64,000 bases of DNA, from positions 1-64,000 of the forward strand of contig NZ_SDOY01000181.1 in assembly GCF_004117935.1 (NCBI RefSeq), in the 5' to 3' direction. Source of the stretch: Streptomyces roseicoloratus (GTDB lineage: Bacteria; Actinomycetota; Actinomycetes; Streptomycetales; Streptomycetaceae). How positions within the stretch are numbered: position 1 is the first letter of the stretch; each line of letters begins with the position of its first letter. A program made the translations under genes and the position numbers. The notes beneath the pieces are model-generated. The model saw nothing but the letters and a program-made list of their open reading frames with translations. It made no database searches and had not been told where the DNA came from. Shown in pieces: positions 16,872 to 25,428 of the stretch.

Positions 16872-17975
16872 GTGCGCGAGAGTGCTGCCGAACGACACGA
16901 CCGACTGCTGGCCCTGGTGCGCGAGCGCGGCACGGCACGGGTCTCCGACCTGGCCGGACTGCTCGGGGTCTCCCCCGTCACCGCCCGCCGGGACGTCGAG
17001 GCACTGGCCGCCAAGGGGCTGCTCGACCGGGTGCACGGCCAGGTCTCCTGGCCCCGCGCCCGGCAGGGCGTGCCCGCGGGCGGCGGGAGCGGCCTGGTCG
17101 TCGGCCTGCTCGCGCCGTCCGCCGGCTACTACTTCGCCGAGGTCATCAGGGGCGCCCACGAGGCCGCCGCCCGGGCGGGCGCCCGGCTCATCCTGCGGAT
17201 CTCCGACTACCGGCCGGAGGAGGACCGGGCGCGCACCGAGGGCCTGCTCGCGGCGGGCGCCGAGGGCGTGCTGGTCGCACCCGGCTGGCGCGGCCCCGAG
17301 GACCGGCTCGCCTACGGCGACTGGCTCGCCGAGCTGCCGGTGCCGGCCGTGCTCCTGGAGCGCCGGGCCGCGCCGGGCACACCGCTCGACGGCCTGGACC
17401 GGGTGTCCTCCGACCACGCCCACGGCGTCCTGCTCGCCCTGCGCCACCTGCTGGACCTCGGCCACGCGGCCCCGCTCCTGATGGCCCGGAGCGACAGCCC
17501 GACCGCGCTCGCCGTGCGCGCCGGATACGCCGACGCGCTGGCCGCGCTCGGCCTGGAGGCGCCGCGCGAGGTGATCGACTCCGTACCGGCGGAGACCGAC
17601 CCCGCGGGCTTCGAACGGGCCGTGCGGGCCCTGCACGAGGCGGTGACGTCGGGGCGCGCGAGCGCGGCGCTCGTGCACAACGACGTGGACGCGATCCAGA
17701 TCGTGCAGCGGCTCGCCGAACTCGGCGTGCGGGTGCCGGAGGACCTGGCCCTGATCGCGTACGACGACGAGGTCGCCGCACTCGCCGACACCCCGCTCAC
17801 GGCGGTCGCCCCGCCCAAGCGGCAGGTGGGCAGGCATGCCACGGAGCTGCTGGTGGAGCGGCTGGGCGCGGGGTCGGGCGGCGACGAGGACGAGGCGGCG
17901 CGGCGGCATCTGAGCCTGTTGCCGCGGCTGCGGGTGCGCGCCTCCTGCGGGGCCTCCCGAACGACAGCTGTCTGA
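16872..17975 (+). CDS. Sugar-responsive repressor, DeoR-type HTH fused to LacI-type sensor
   Basis: 367 residues. The N-terminal ~60 residues form a DeoR-like helix-turn-helix (RVSDLAGLLGVSPVTARRDV), not the LacI headpiece. The rest is a LacI/ribose-binding-protein sensor domain (VGLLAPSAGYYFAEVIRGAH, EGVLVAPGW, DHAHGVLLALRHLLDLGH, VPEDLALIAYDDE). The GTG start follows GAGGGGACC. This hybrid type is common in Streptomyces. It precedes and most likely controls the ABC transporter genes at 18075-22288; a palindromic operator lies upstream of both. The sensed sugar is unknown. Confidence 0.9.
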   Translation: MRESAAERHDRLLALVRERGTARVSDLAGLLGVSPVTARRDVEALAAKGLLDRVHGQVSWPRARQGVPAGGGSGLVVGLLAPSAGYYFAEVIRGAHEAAARAGARLILRISDYRPEEDRARTEGLLAAGAEGVLVAPGWRGPEDRLAYGDWLAELPVPAVLLERRAAPGTPLDGLDRVSSDHAHGVLLALRHLLDLGHAAPLLMARSDSPTALAVRAGYADALAALGLEAPREVIDSVPAETDPAGFERAVRALHEAVTSGRASAALVHNDVDAIQIVQRLAELGVRVPEDLALIAYDDEVAALADTPLTAVAPPKRQVGRHATELLVERLGAGSGGDEDEAARRHLSLLPRLRVRASCGASRTTAV

Positions 17976-17989
17976 TCTTTTTTCGATCA
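17973..17989 (+). promoter_or_regulatory. Operator upstream of the sugar ABC operon
   Basis: TGATC-TTTTTTC-GATCA overlaps the regulator stop codon and lies 86 bp before the transporter lipoprotein gene. It shares the TTCGATCA half-site with the operator at 16774. Binding by the upstream regulator is inferred. Confidence 0.65.
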
Positions 17990-18074
17990 ATCACTCTTTC
18001 GCTCTTGACTTCGCTCAGGAACCGTCCCAGGATCACGGCCAACCCCGTCCACGCCCCGTGTCAGGAGCCGTGCC

Positions 18075-19403
18075 GTGAGCCGTACCCGGAACCGTCGGAG
18101 CAGAACCACCCGTGCCATAGCCGTCACCGCCGCCGCCACCGCCCTCGCCGTCCTCACGGCCTGCGGCGGGGGTGACGGCGCCGCCGAGGGCAGCGCGGAC
18201 CAGCCCGTCACCCTGACCTTCTGGGGCTGGGCCAAGGGCACCAAGGACGTGGTCGACGCGTTCAACGCCTCCCACGAGAACATCCAGGTGACGTTCGAGG
18301 AGATCCCCTCCGGCACCGCCGGCGGCTACGCCAAGATCTCCAACGCCGTGAAGGCCGGCAACGCCCCCGACCTCGTCTCCATCGAGTACGCCTCGCTCCC
18401 CGAGTTCGTCTCCTCCGGCGCCCTACAGGACATCGGCGACGAGTTCACCGAGCTGGACCGCGGCAAGCTGCTCCCGCAGGCCGTGGAGCTCACCACCCTC
18501 GGCGGCAAGAGCTGGGCGGTTCCGTTCGACGCCGCCCCGCAGGCCTTCTACTACCGCAAGGACCTCTTCGCGAAGTACCGGATCGACGTGCCGAAGACCT
18601 GGGACGAGTTCAAGACCGCCGCGGAGAAGGTCAAGAAGGCCGATCCCGAGGTGCGCATCGCCACCTTCTTCCCCGACGACCCGACCACCTTCGAGGCCAT
18701 GGTCTGGCAGGCCGGCGCCCAGTGGTTCAAGGCCGAGGACGACACCTGGAAGATCGACACCACCGACCCGGACACCACCCGCGTCGCCGCCTACTGGCAG
18801 GGCCTGCTCGACGCCGACCTCGTCCACAAGGACGCCTCCTTCACCCCCGAGTGGACCGGCTCCCTCAAGAACGGCACCACCATCGGCTACCTCGGCGCCT
18901 CCTGGGGCGCGGGCGTCCTCAAGGGCACCCTGCCCGAGCAGAGCGGCAAGTGGGCCGTCGCGCCCATGCCGCACTGGGGCAGCCCCGCCAGCGGCATGCT
19001 CGGCGGCACCTCCTTCGCCGTGACCAAGGACAGCAAGAAGAAGGCCGCCGCGGTCGAGTTCGCCGAGTGGATGTCCACCACCGAGGCCGGGGTGAAGGCC
19101 CGCATCGCCTCCGGCACCTCCAGCGCCTTCCCCGCCGCCACCGCCCTCCGCCCGGTCGCCAAGTCCTCCTTCGACGCGAGCTACTACGGCGGCCAGGACA
19201 TCTACGCCCTCTTCGAGGAGGCCGGCGCCTCCATCAACGGCACCTGGGCCTGGGGACCGAGCACCGGCACCACCAACACCACCATCAAGGACCAGTTCGG
19301 CAGGCTCGGCAAGGGCGGCCCGAGCATCGCCGACGCCGTGAAGGCCGGCCACGACGCCACCGTCGCCGAGCTCACCAGGCGCGGACTGAAGGTCGAGGGC
19401 TGA
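18075..19403 (+). CDS. Sugar ABC transporter substrate-binding lipoprotein
   Basis: 442 residues. A basic start and hydrophobic segment end in the lipobox LAVLTAC, so the protein is anchored outside the membrane. The remainder follows the extracellular solute-binding family 1 pattern (VTLTFWGWAKGTKDVVDAFN, PDLVSIEYASLPEF, WAVPFDAAPQAFYYRKDLF, WDEFKTAAEKVKKADP). The GTG start follows AGGAG. First gene of a tight operon with two permeases and a 2-hydroxyacid dehydrogenase. The ligand, probably an oligosaccharide or sugar derivative, cannot be named. Confidence 0.93.
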   Translation: MSRTRNRRSRTTRAIAVTAAATALAVLTACGGGDGAAEGSADQPVTLTFWGWAKGTKDVVDAFNASHENIQVTFEEIPSGTAGGYAKISNAVKAGNAPDLVSIEYASLPEFVSSGALQDIGDEFTELDRGKLLPQAVELTTLGGKSWAVPFDAAPQAFYYRKDLFAKYRIDVPKTWDEFKTAAEKVKKADPEVRIATFFPDDPTTFEAMVWQAGAQWFKAEDDTWKIDTTDPDTTRVAAYWQGLLDADLVHKDASFTPEWTGSLKNGTTIGYLGASWGAGVLKGTLPEQSGKWAVAPMPHWGSPASGMLGGTSFAVTKDSKKKAAAVEFAEWMSTTEAGVKARIASGTSSAFPAATALRPVAKSSFDASYYGGQDIYALFEEAGASINGTWAWGPSTGTTNTTIKDQFGRLGKGGPSIADAVKAGHDATVAELTRRGLKVEG

Positions 19404-19407
19404 CCCG

Positions 19408-20376
19408 GTGAACGCCCGCACCCGCGCGGCGGCGACCCTGCTGGCCCCGTTCTTCCTGCTCTTCACCGCGGTGATGGTGGTGCCGATCGGATACGCGGTC
19501 TGGCTCAGCCTCTTCACCGAGAAGCAGTCGGGACTCGGCTTCGGCGGCGCCGAGACCGTCTTCAGCGGACTCGACAACTACACCGCCGCGCTGGGTGACC
19601 GGGCCTTCCGCGAAGGCTTCGGCGTGCTGCTCGGATACTGCCTGTTCTACATCCCGCCGCTGCTCGCCGGGGCCCTCGGCCTCGCCCTGCTGCTGGACTC
19701 CGCGCTCGCCCGCGCCCGCCGCTTCTTCCAGCTCGCGCTCTTCCTGCCACACGCCGTCCCCGGCATCATCGCCGCGCTGATCTGGGTCTACCTCTACACG
19801 CCCCAGCTCAGCCCGGTCGTCCGGGCCATGGAGGCCGGCGGCGTCGGATTCGACTTCTTCTCGCCTTCCGGCGCCCTCCCCTCCATCGTCAACATCGCCC
19901 TGTGGGAATGGCTCGGCTACAACATGGTCATCTTCTACGCGGCGCTCCAGGCCGTGGACCGCTCCGTCCTGGAGGCCGCCACCGTCGACGGCGCCGGAGC
20001 CTGGCGCGTCGCCTTCAGCATCAAGGTCCCGCTGATCCGCGCCTCGATCGTGATGGTCGGCCTCTTCACCCTCATCGGCTCGCTCCAGCTGTTCACCGAA
20101 CCGCTCATCCTCGAGAAGGGCACCGGCTCCGCCGTCACCTCCACCTGGACGCCCAACATGTACGCGTACACGGCGGCCTTCGACCGCAACGACTACGGAC
20201 TGGCGGCGGCCGCCTCCGTGCTGCTGGCCCTGACGGCCGCGCTGCTCTCCTTCGCCGTCACCCGCCTGACCGGCCGCGGGACCCGCCGGACCCGCACGGC
20301 CGCCCGCCGGGCTCCCGCGACCCGTACCGCCGACGGCCGGACCCGCCGGACCCGCCGCAAGGAGAAGACGGCATGA
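19408..20376 (+). CDS. Sugar ABC transporter permease (MalF type)
   Basis: 322 residues, six membrane segments and the cytoplasmic EAA loop LEAATVDGAGAWRVAFSIKVP that contacts the ATPase. It starts 4 bp after the binding-protein stop. The C-terminus ends in an Arg/Thr-rich tail (repeated TRRTR) longer than usual for the family, made from a short coding repeat. It overlaps the next permease by an ATGA. Confidence 0.92.
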   Translation: MNARTRAAATLLAPFFLLFTAVMVVPIGYAVWLSLFTEKQSGLGFGGAETVFSGLDNYTAALGDRAFREGFGVLLGYCLFYIPPLLAGALGLALLLDSALARARRFFQLALFLPHAVPGIIAALIWVYLYTPQLSPVVRAMEAGGVGFDFFSPSGALPSIVNIALWEWLGYNMVIFYAALQAVDRSVLEAATVDGAGAWRVAFSIKVPLIRASIVMVGLFTLIGSLQLFTEPLILEKGTGSAVTSTWTPNMYAYTAAFDRNDYGLAAAASVLLALTAALLSFAVTRLTGRGTRRTRTAARRAPATRTADGRTRRTRRKEKTA

Positions 20377-21227
20377 GCAAGCCCCGTACGCCCTCCGTCT
20401 GGCTGTCGAGGACCGCCGTCAACGGCGCCCTCGCCCTCGCCGTCGTCTACATGCTCTTCCCGCTGGTCTGGCTGGTCACCGCCGCCACCAAGGACGCCGG
20501 CGGCCTCCTCGCCGGGAACGCCTTCTCCTTCGAGGGCTTCGACCTCGGCGGCAACCTCTCCCGCCTCGCCGAGCACAACGACGGCATCTACTTCCGCTGG
20601 TACCTCAACAGCCTGCTCTACGCGGGCCTCGGCGCCCTCGCGTGCTCGCTCATCAGCGTCGCCGCGGGCTACGCCTTCGACAAGTACGCCTTCCCCGGCA
20701 AGGAGAAGCTGTTCGGCGTGGTCCTCCTCGGCGTGCTCGTCCCCACCACCGCGCTCGCCCTGCCCATGTACCTGCTCGCCAGCGAGGCGGGCATCGTCAA
20801 CACCTACGCGGCCGTGCTGCTGCCCGTCCTCGTCAACCCCTTCGGCGTCTACCTCGCCCGGGTCTTCAGTGCCGGCTACGTCCCCGACGAAGCCCTGGAG
20901 GCCGCCCGTATCGACGGGGCCGGCGAACTGCGCACCTTCTGGTCCATCGGTCTGCGCATGATCATGCCCGGCTTCGTGACCGTCTTCCTCTTCCAGTTCA
21001 CCGCGATCTGGAACAACTTCTTCCTCCCCCTGGTGATGCTCTCGGACCAGAAGCTCTTCCCGCTGAGCCTCGGCCTCTACGCGTGGAACAGCAACGCCCA
21101 CGCCGAACCCGACTTCTACCCCCTCGTCGTCACCGGATCCCTGCTCGCCGTCGTCCCGCTCGTCGTCGCCTTCGTCTCCCTCCAGCGCCACTGGAAGGCG
21201 GGCCTGACCGCCGGCAGCGTCAAGTGA
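20373..21227 (+). CDS. Sugar ABC transporter permease (MalG type)
   Basis: 284 residues with six membrane segments and the EAA loop LEAARIDGAGELRTFWSIGL. The ATG overlaps the preceding stop (ATGA), indicating translational coupling. Partner of the MalF-type permease. No ATPase gene is nearby; in Streptomyces such importers usually share the multipurpose ATPase MsiK, encoded elsewhere. Confidence 0.93.
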   Translation: MSKPRTPSVWLSRTAVNGALALAVVYMLFPLVWLVTAATKDAGGLLAGNAFSFEGFDLGGNLSRLAEHNDGIYFRWYLNSLLYAGLGALACSLISVAAGYAFDKYAFPGKEKLFGVVLLGVLVPTTALALPMYLLASEAGIVNTYAAVLLPVLVNPFGVYLARVFSAGYVPDEALEAARIDGAGELRTFWSIGLRMIMPGFVTVFLFQFTAIWNNFFLPLVMLSDQKLFPLSLGLYAWNSNAHAEPDFYPLVVTGSLLAVVPLVVAFVSLQRHWKAGLTAGSVK

Positions 21228-21244
21228 GGAACACAGGTCCCAGG

Positions 21245-22288
21245 ATGCAGCCCACCACTGACAACCACCCCTCCGCCGCCCCCACCCGCCGCCCTTCCCT
21301 CCTCCTCGCCATGGGTCCCGGCGTGGCCGGGCGCCTCCTCACCGAGGAGCACCGCACCCGCCTGAGCACCCTCACCCGCACCGACCCGCGCCTCGTCGCC
21401 CACGACCTGACCGCGCCGGACCCCGCCGTGGCCGCCGCCCTCGCCGAGGCCGAACTGCTCCTCACCTGCTGGGGCGCCACCCCGCTCACCCCCGAGGTGC
21501 TGGCCCGCGCCCCGCGCCTCAGGGCGGTCGTCCACGCGGCCGGCTCGGTCAAGCACCACGTCACCGACGCCTGCTGGGACCGCGGCATCCGCGTCACCTC
21601 GGCCGCCGGGGCCAACGCCCTGCCCGTCGCCGAGTACACCCTCGCCGCGATCCTCTTCGCCGGGAAGCGGGTGCTGCGCTCCGCCCAGCAGTACGCCGAA
21701 CTCCGCACCGACCAGGCCTGGCTCGCCGAGTCCGGCCCCTGGGGCAACTACCGCAGGACCGTCGGCATCGTGGGTGCCTCCCGCATCGGCCGCCGGGTCG
21801 TCGACCTGCTCCGCCCCTTCGACCTCGACGTGCTCCTCCACGACCCGTACGTGACGGAGGCGCCGCCCGGCACCGAACTCGTGGGCCTCGACGAGCTGTG
21901 CGCCCGCGCCACGGTCGTCTCCGTGCACGCGCCCCAACTCCCGTCCACGTACCGCATGATCGGAGCCCGTCAGCTCGCCGCGATGCCCGACGGGGCCACC
22001 CTGGTCAACACCGCCCGCGGCTCCCTCGTCGACGAGGAGGCCCTGCTGCCGCACCTGCTCAGCGGCCGGCTGCACGCGGTCCTCGACGTCACCGACCCCG
22101 AACTCCCCGCCCCCGACTCCCCGCTCTACAGCCTCCCCAACGTCCTGCTCACCCCGCACGTCGCCGGCTCGCTCGGCAACGAACTCCACCGCATGGCCGA
22201 CCAGGCCCTGGCGGAGGTGGCGCGGTACGCGGCCGGGGAACCGTTCGCGGAGGAGGTGCGGGCCGCGGACCTGACGCGGTCGGCGTAG
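21245..22288 (+). CDS. D-2-hydroxyacid dehydrogenase family protein
   Basis: 347 residues; NAD-dependent interconversion of a 2-hydroxy acid and its 2-keto acid. The start is 17 bp after the permease stop. NAD-binding motif VGIVGASRIGRRV (the usual third Gly position is occupied by Ala-Ser); catalytic Arg in NTARGSLVDEEAL, Glu in DPE and His in TPHVAGS are all present. Being the last gene of a sugar import operon, it probably works on a metabolite of the imported sugar. The upstream half (LTCWGATPLTPEVLARAP) matches phosphoglycerate-dehydrogenase-like enzymes. Confidence 0.9.
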   Translation: MQPTTDNHPSAAPTRRPSLLLAMGPGVAGRLLTEEHRTRLSTLTRTDPRLVAHDLTAPDPAVAAALAEAELLLTCWGATPLTPEVLARAPRLRAVVHAAGSVKHHVTDACWDRGIRVTSAAGANALPVAEYTLAAILFAGKRVLRSAQQYAELRTDQAWLAESGPWGNYRRTVGIVGASRIGRRVVDLLRPFDLDVLLHDPYVTEAPPGTELVGLDELCARATVVSVHAPQLPSTYRMIGARQLAAMPDGATLVNTARGSLVDEEALLPHLLSGRLHAVLDVTDPELPAPDSPLYSLPNVLLTPHVAGSLGNELHRMADQALAEVARYAAGEPFAEEVRAADLTRSA

Positions 22289-22362
22289 GACGCGCTCGGC
22301 GTGGGGGGCGGTCCTACACTGGAGAGGTCCTGCCCCGCCCTCGGACGTCTCCGGGAGGCGTC

Positions 22363-23061
22363 ATGAGTTTCGTACAGATCATCGACTGCAAGACCAGCCG
22401 GATCGACGACCTCAACCGGCTGATGGACCAGTGGGTCGAGCAGACCAAGGGCAAACGCACCGCGACCCACAGCATCGTCGGCAAGGACCGCTCCGACGCC
22501 TCCCACGTGGTCGAGATCGTCGAGTTCCCCTCGTACGACGTGGCCATGCGCAACTCCCAGCTCCCGGAGACCGACAGGATCTTCCGCGAGATGGTCGCGC
22601 TCTGCGACGAGATGCCCACGTTCACCGACCTGGACGTGGTGCGGGACGAGGCGCTGTACAAGGCCAACGCCCGGCGGCTCCTCGAGATGATCGCGGACGA
22701 GCCGGAGCTGGCGCTGCTCGACGAGGTGCTCGCCGAGAACTACCACGACCACGACCCGACCAACGAGCAGGACGTCATCGGGATGGACGCCGTCCGGCGC
22801 GAGGTCGCGATGTGGCGCGGTGGTTTCGACTTCGCCTTCACCGTCGACGACCAGATCGCCGAGGGCGACCGGGTCTGCACGCGGTGGACCTGGCGGGGCA
22901 GCCACACCGGTGACTTCATGGGCCTCCAGCCGACCGGCATGGAGGTGACGATGACCGGCACCGTCGTCCACCGCTGCCGGGACGACGGGAAGATCGTCGA
23001 AGGCTGGTGGCAGTACGACCTGCTGGGCCTGATGGGGCAGCTCGGCGCCGTGGAGGCCTGA
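22363..23061 (+). CDS. ABM-like domain fused to SnoaL-like ester cyclase domain
   Basis: 232 residues. The ATG follows GGGAGG. Residues 1-95 look like a ferredoxin-fold monooxygenase/dimerisation domain (FVQIIDCKTSRIDDLNRLMD, VEIVEFPSYDVAM). Residues ~105-225 are a SnoaL-like alpha+beta barrel (LAENYHDHDPTNEQ, VCTRWTWRGSHTGDF, EVTMTGTVVHRCRDDGKI, EGWWQYD). Such proteins bind small hydrophobic or polyketide-like molecules; the function is unknown. It stands outside the sugar operon, with its own leader and a strong terminator after it. Confidence 0.8.
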   Translation: MSFVQIIDCKTSRIDDLNRLMDQWVEQTKGKRTATHSIVGKDRSDASHVVEIVEFPSYDVAMRNSQLPETDRIFREMVALCDEMPTFTDLDVVRDEALYKANARRLLEMIADEPELALLDEVLAENYHDHDPTNEQDVIGMDAVRREVAMWRGGFDFAFTVDDQIAEGDRVCTRWTWRGSHTGDFMGLQPTGMEVTMTGTVVHRCRDDGKIVEGWWQYDLLGLMGQLGAVEA

Positions 23062-23083
23062 CGGCCTCGCGGCACCGGACGGC

Positions 23084-23126
23084 ACCGAGGCCCGGTGCTC
23101 CCGCGACGGGAGCACCGGGCCTCGGT
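23084..23126. terminator. Strong bidirectional terminator before groEL1
   Basis: A 20-bp perfect stem with a 3-base loop (ACCGAGGCCCGGTGCTCCCG and complement), between convergent genes. Probably terminates both the SnoaL-type gene and groEL1. Confidence 0.88.
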
Positions 23127-23186
23127 GGTGGGTCGGCCGGCCGGCCGGTCGTCAGTCAGTCAGCCGTGCGCCGGCCGGTGACGGCC

Positions 23187-24818
23187 TCAGTGGGAGTGGC
23201 CGTGGCCACCGTGGCTGTGGCCGTGGTTCTCCGGCTCCTCCTCCTTCTTCTCCACCACGAGGGTCTCGGTGGTGAGGAGCAGGGAGGCGATCGAGGCGGC
23301 GTTCTCCAGGGCGGAGCGCGTCACCTTCACCGGGTCGATGACGCCGGCCTTGACCAGGTCGCCGTACTCGCCGGTGGCGGCGTTGAAGCCCTGGCCCTTC
23401 TCGAGCTCCGCCACCTTCGCGGTGATGACGTAGCCCTCGAGGCCGGCGTTCTCGGCGATCCAGCGCAGCGGCTCGACGGCGGCGCGGCGGACGACGGCGA
23501 CACCGGTGGCCTCGTCGCCGGTCTTGTCGAGGTTGCCCTCGAGGACCTTGACGGCGTGGACCAGCGCGGAGCCACCACCGGAGACGATGCCCTCCTCGAC
23601 CGCGGCGCGGGTCGCGGAGATGGCGTCCTCCAGACGGTGCTTCTTCTCCTTCAGCTCCACCTCGGTGGCAGCGCCGACCTTGATCACGCACACGCCGCCG
23701 GCCAGCTTCGCGAGGCGCTCCTGGAGCTTCTCGCGGTCCCAGTCGGAGTCCGTGGCCTCGATCTCGGCCTTGATCTGGTTGACGCGGCCGAGGACGTCCT
23801 CGGAGGAGCCGGCGCCGTCCACGATCGTGGTGTCGTCCTTGGTGACGGTCACGCGGCGGGCGGTGCCCAGCACGTCCAGACCGGCCTGGTCGAGCTTGAG
23901 GCCGACCTCCTCGGAGATGACGGTGGCACCGGTGAGGGTGGCCATGTCCTGGAGCATCGCCTTGCGGCGGTCACCGAAGCCGGGCGCCTTGACGGCGACG
24001 GCGTTGAAGGTGCCGCGGATCTTGTTGACGACGAGGGTGGAGAGGGCCTCGCCCTCGACGTCCTCGGCGATGATCAGCAGCGGCTTGGAGCCACCGGCCT
24101 GGATGACCTTCTCGAGCAGCGGCAGGAGGTCCTGGATGGAGGAGATCTTGCCCTGGTTGATCAGGATGTACGGGTCGTCGAGGACGGCCTCCATGCGCTC
24201 CTGGTCGCTCACCATGTACGGGGACAGGTAGCCCTTGTCGAAGGCCATGCCCTCGGTGAAGTCGAGCTCCAGGCCGAAGGTGTTGGACTCCTCGACGGTG
24301 ATGACGCCGTCCTTGCCGACCTTGTCCATCGCCTCGGCGATGAGCTCGCCGACCTGCTGGTCCTGCGCGGAGAGCGCGGCGACGGCGGCGATGTCGGACT
24401 TGTCGTCGATCGGGCGCGCGGTGGCGAGCAGCTCGTCGGAGACGGCCTTGACGGCGGCGTCGATGCCCTTCTTCAGGGCGGCCGGGGAGGCGCCGGCGGC
24501 GACGTTGCGCAGACCCTCGCGGACCAGGGCCTGGGCGAGGACGGTGGCGGTGGTGGTGCCGTCACCCGCGATGTCGTTGGTCTTGGTCGCCACCTCCTTC
24601 ACCAGCTGGGCGCCGAGGTTCTCGTACGGGTCCTCGATCTCGACCTCGCGGGCGATCGTGACACCGTCGTTGGTGATGGTGGGGGCACCGAACTTCTTGT
24701 CGATGACGACGTTGCGGCCCTTGGGGCCGATCGTCACCTTCACCGTGTCGGCAAGCTTGTTGACGCCGCGCTCAAGGGCGCGACGGGCGTCCTCGTCGAA
24801 CTTCAGGATCTTCGCCAT
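23187..24818 (-). CDS. groEL1: Chaperonin GroEL1 (60 kDa)
   Basis: 543 residues. ATP-dependent folding chaperone forming ring oligomers, with GroES as lid. Conserved ATPase elements are present (DGTTTATVLAQ, GDGTTT, VEEGIVSGGG). The C-terminus ends in a His-rich tail (HGHSHGGHGHSH) in place of the GGM repeats of typical GroEL, the mark of the actinobacterial GroEL1 type that is cotranscribed with groES. The His tail may bind metals. It is 127 bp downstream of groES with a hairpin in the gap. Confidence 0.97.
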   Translation of the reverse strand: MAKILKFDEDARRALERGVNKLADTVKVTIGPKGRNVVIDKKFGAPTITNDGVTIAREVEIEDPYENLGAQLVKEVATKTNDIAGDGTTTATVLAQALVREGLRNVAAGASPAALKKGIDAAVKAVSDELLATARPIDDKSDIAAVAALSAQDQQVGELIAEAMDKVGKDGVITVEESNTFGLELDFTEGMAFDKGYLSPYMVSDQERMEAVLDDPYILINQGKISSIQDLLPLLEKVIQAGGSKPLLIIAEDVEGEALSTLVVNKIRGTFNAVAVKAPGFGDRRKAMLQDMATLTGATVISEEVGLKLDQAGLDVLGTARRVTVTKDDTTIVDGAGSSEDVLGRVNQIKAEIEATDSDWDREKLQERLAKLAGGVCVIKVGAATEVELKEKKHRLEDAISATRAAVEEGIVSGGGSALVHAVKVLEGNLDKTGDEATGVAVVRRAAVEPLRWIAENAGLEGYVITAKVAELEKGQGFNAATGEYGDLVKAGVIDPVKVTRSALENAASIASLLLTTETLVVEKKEEEPENHGHSHGGHGHSH

Positions 24819-24857
24819 GGGAGCGATTCAGCCCTCTCGGAAATCGTTGAAAGAAAA

Positions 24858-24903
24858 CTGCGCCCCTGGACGCCCGCGGAAAACCAGGGGGTCAGGGGCG
24901 CAG
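24858..24903 (-). other. Hairpin between groES and groEL1
   Basis: An 11-bp stem CTGCGCCCCTG / CAGGGGCGCAG with an inner CCTGG/CCAGG pairing lies in the 127-bp spacer. It may be an attenuator or an mRNA processing/stability element that sets the groES to groEL1 ratio; that role is inference. Confidence 0.6.
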
Positions 24904-24945
24904 CTCAAAGCATCTGTCCAGGTGCCTTCGAAGGCCCTTGGCGAA

Positions 24946-25254
24946 TTACTTCTCGATGATCGCGAGGACGTCGCGAGCCGAGAGGACGAGGTACTCCTCG
25001 CCGTTGTACTTCACCTCGGTGCCGCCGTACTTGCTGTAGAGCACGACGTCGCCGACCTTGACGTCGAGCGGCAGGCGCTCGCCGTTCTCGAAGCGGCCCG
25101 GACCCACGGCGAGGACGGCGCCCTCCTGGGGCTTCTCCTTCGCGGTGTCCGGGATGACCAGGCCAGAGGCGGTGGTCTGCTCGGCGTCGAGCGGCTGGAC
25201 CACGATGCGGTCCTCGAGCGGCTTGATGGCAACCTTGGAGCTGGTGGTCGTCAC
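24946..25254 (-). CDS. groES: Co-chaperonin GroES (10 kDa)
   Basis: 102 residues, usual length. GTG start. Core IKPLEDRIVVQPLDAE, mobile loop QTTASGLVIPD, GDVVLYSKYGGTEVKYNGEEYLVL. Forms the heptameric lid for GroEL. First gene of the groES-groEL1 operon, with two CIRCE operators and a vegetative promoter upstream, hence HrcA-controlled heat-shock expression. Confidence 0.98.
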   Translation of the reverse strand: MTTTSSKVAIKPLEDRIVVQPLDAEQTTASGLVIPDTAKEKPQEGAVLAVGPGRFENGERLPLDVKVGDVVLYSKYGGTEVKYNGEEYLVLSARDVLAIIEK

Positions 25255-25353
25255 GATCCGACCTCCCCCTTCGGAGATCTCACGGGGTTAACTGTCTGAG
25301 GTGGCGACCAGGTGGATCCGTCGTCGCGGGTGCCGGACCTGCCCGTCGCTGTG

Positions 25354-25380
25354 TTGGCACTCTCCTGCGGGGAGTGCCAG
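25354..25380 (-). promoter_or_regulatory. CIRCE operator 1 (HrcA)
   Basis: TTGGCACTC-N9-GAGTGCCAG, the classical 9-9-9 CIRCE geometry, just downstream of the groES -10 element. Confidence 0.93.
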
Positions 25381-25385
25381 AGCCG

Positions 25386-25415
25386 AGACTATGACCGCGA
25401 TTAGCACTCGGTCAA
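25386..25415 (-). promoter_or_regulatory. groES vegetative promoter
   Basis: On the minus strand, -35 TTGACC (25410-25415) and -10 TAGTCT (25386-25391) with an 18-bp spacer. The -35 falls in the upstream CIRCE element and the start site is close to the downstream one, so HrcA would block RNA polymerase. Confidence 0.8.
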
Positions 25416-25427
25416 GCGGAGTGCCAA
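25401..25427 (-). promoter_or_regulatory. CIRCE operator 2 (HrcA)
   Basis: TTAGCACTC-N9-GAGTGCCAA, a near-perfect CIRCE element overlapping the -35 region of the groES promoter. Confidence 0.95.
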
Positions 25428-25428
25428 T

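Noticed and set aside
18075..21227. Missing ATPase in the sugar ABC operon as a defect
   Set aside because: Normal for Streptomyces sugar importers, which share MsiK.
23007..24959. Long plus-strand open frame opposite groEL1
   Set aside because: Shadow frame: its codons are the complement of conserved chaperonin sequence and it runs through a strong terminator.
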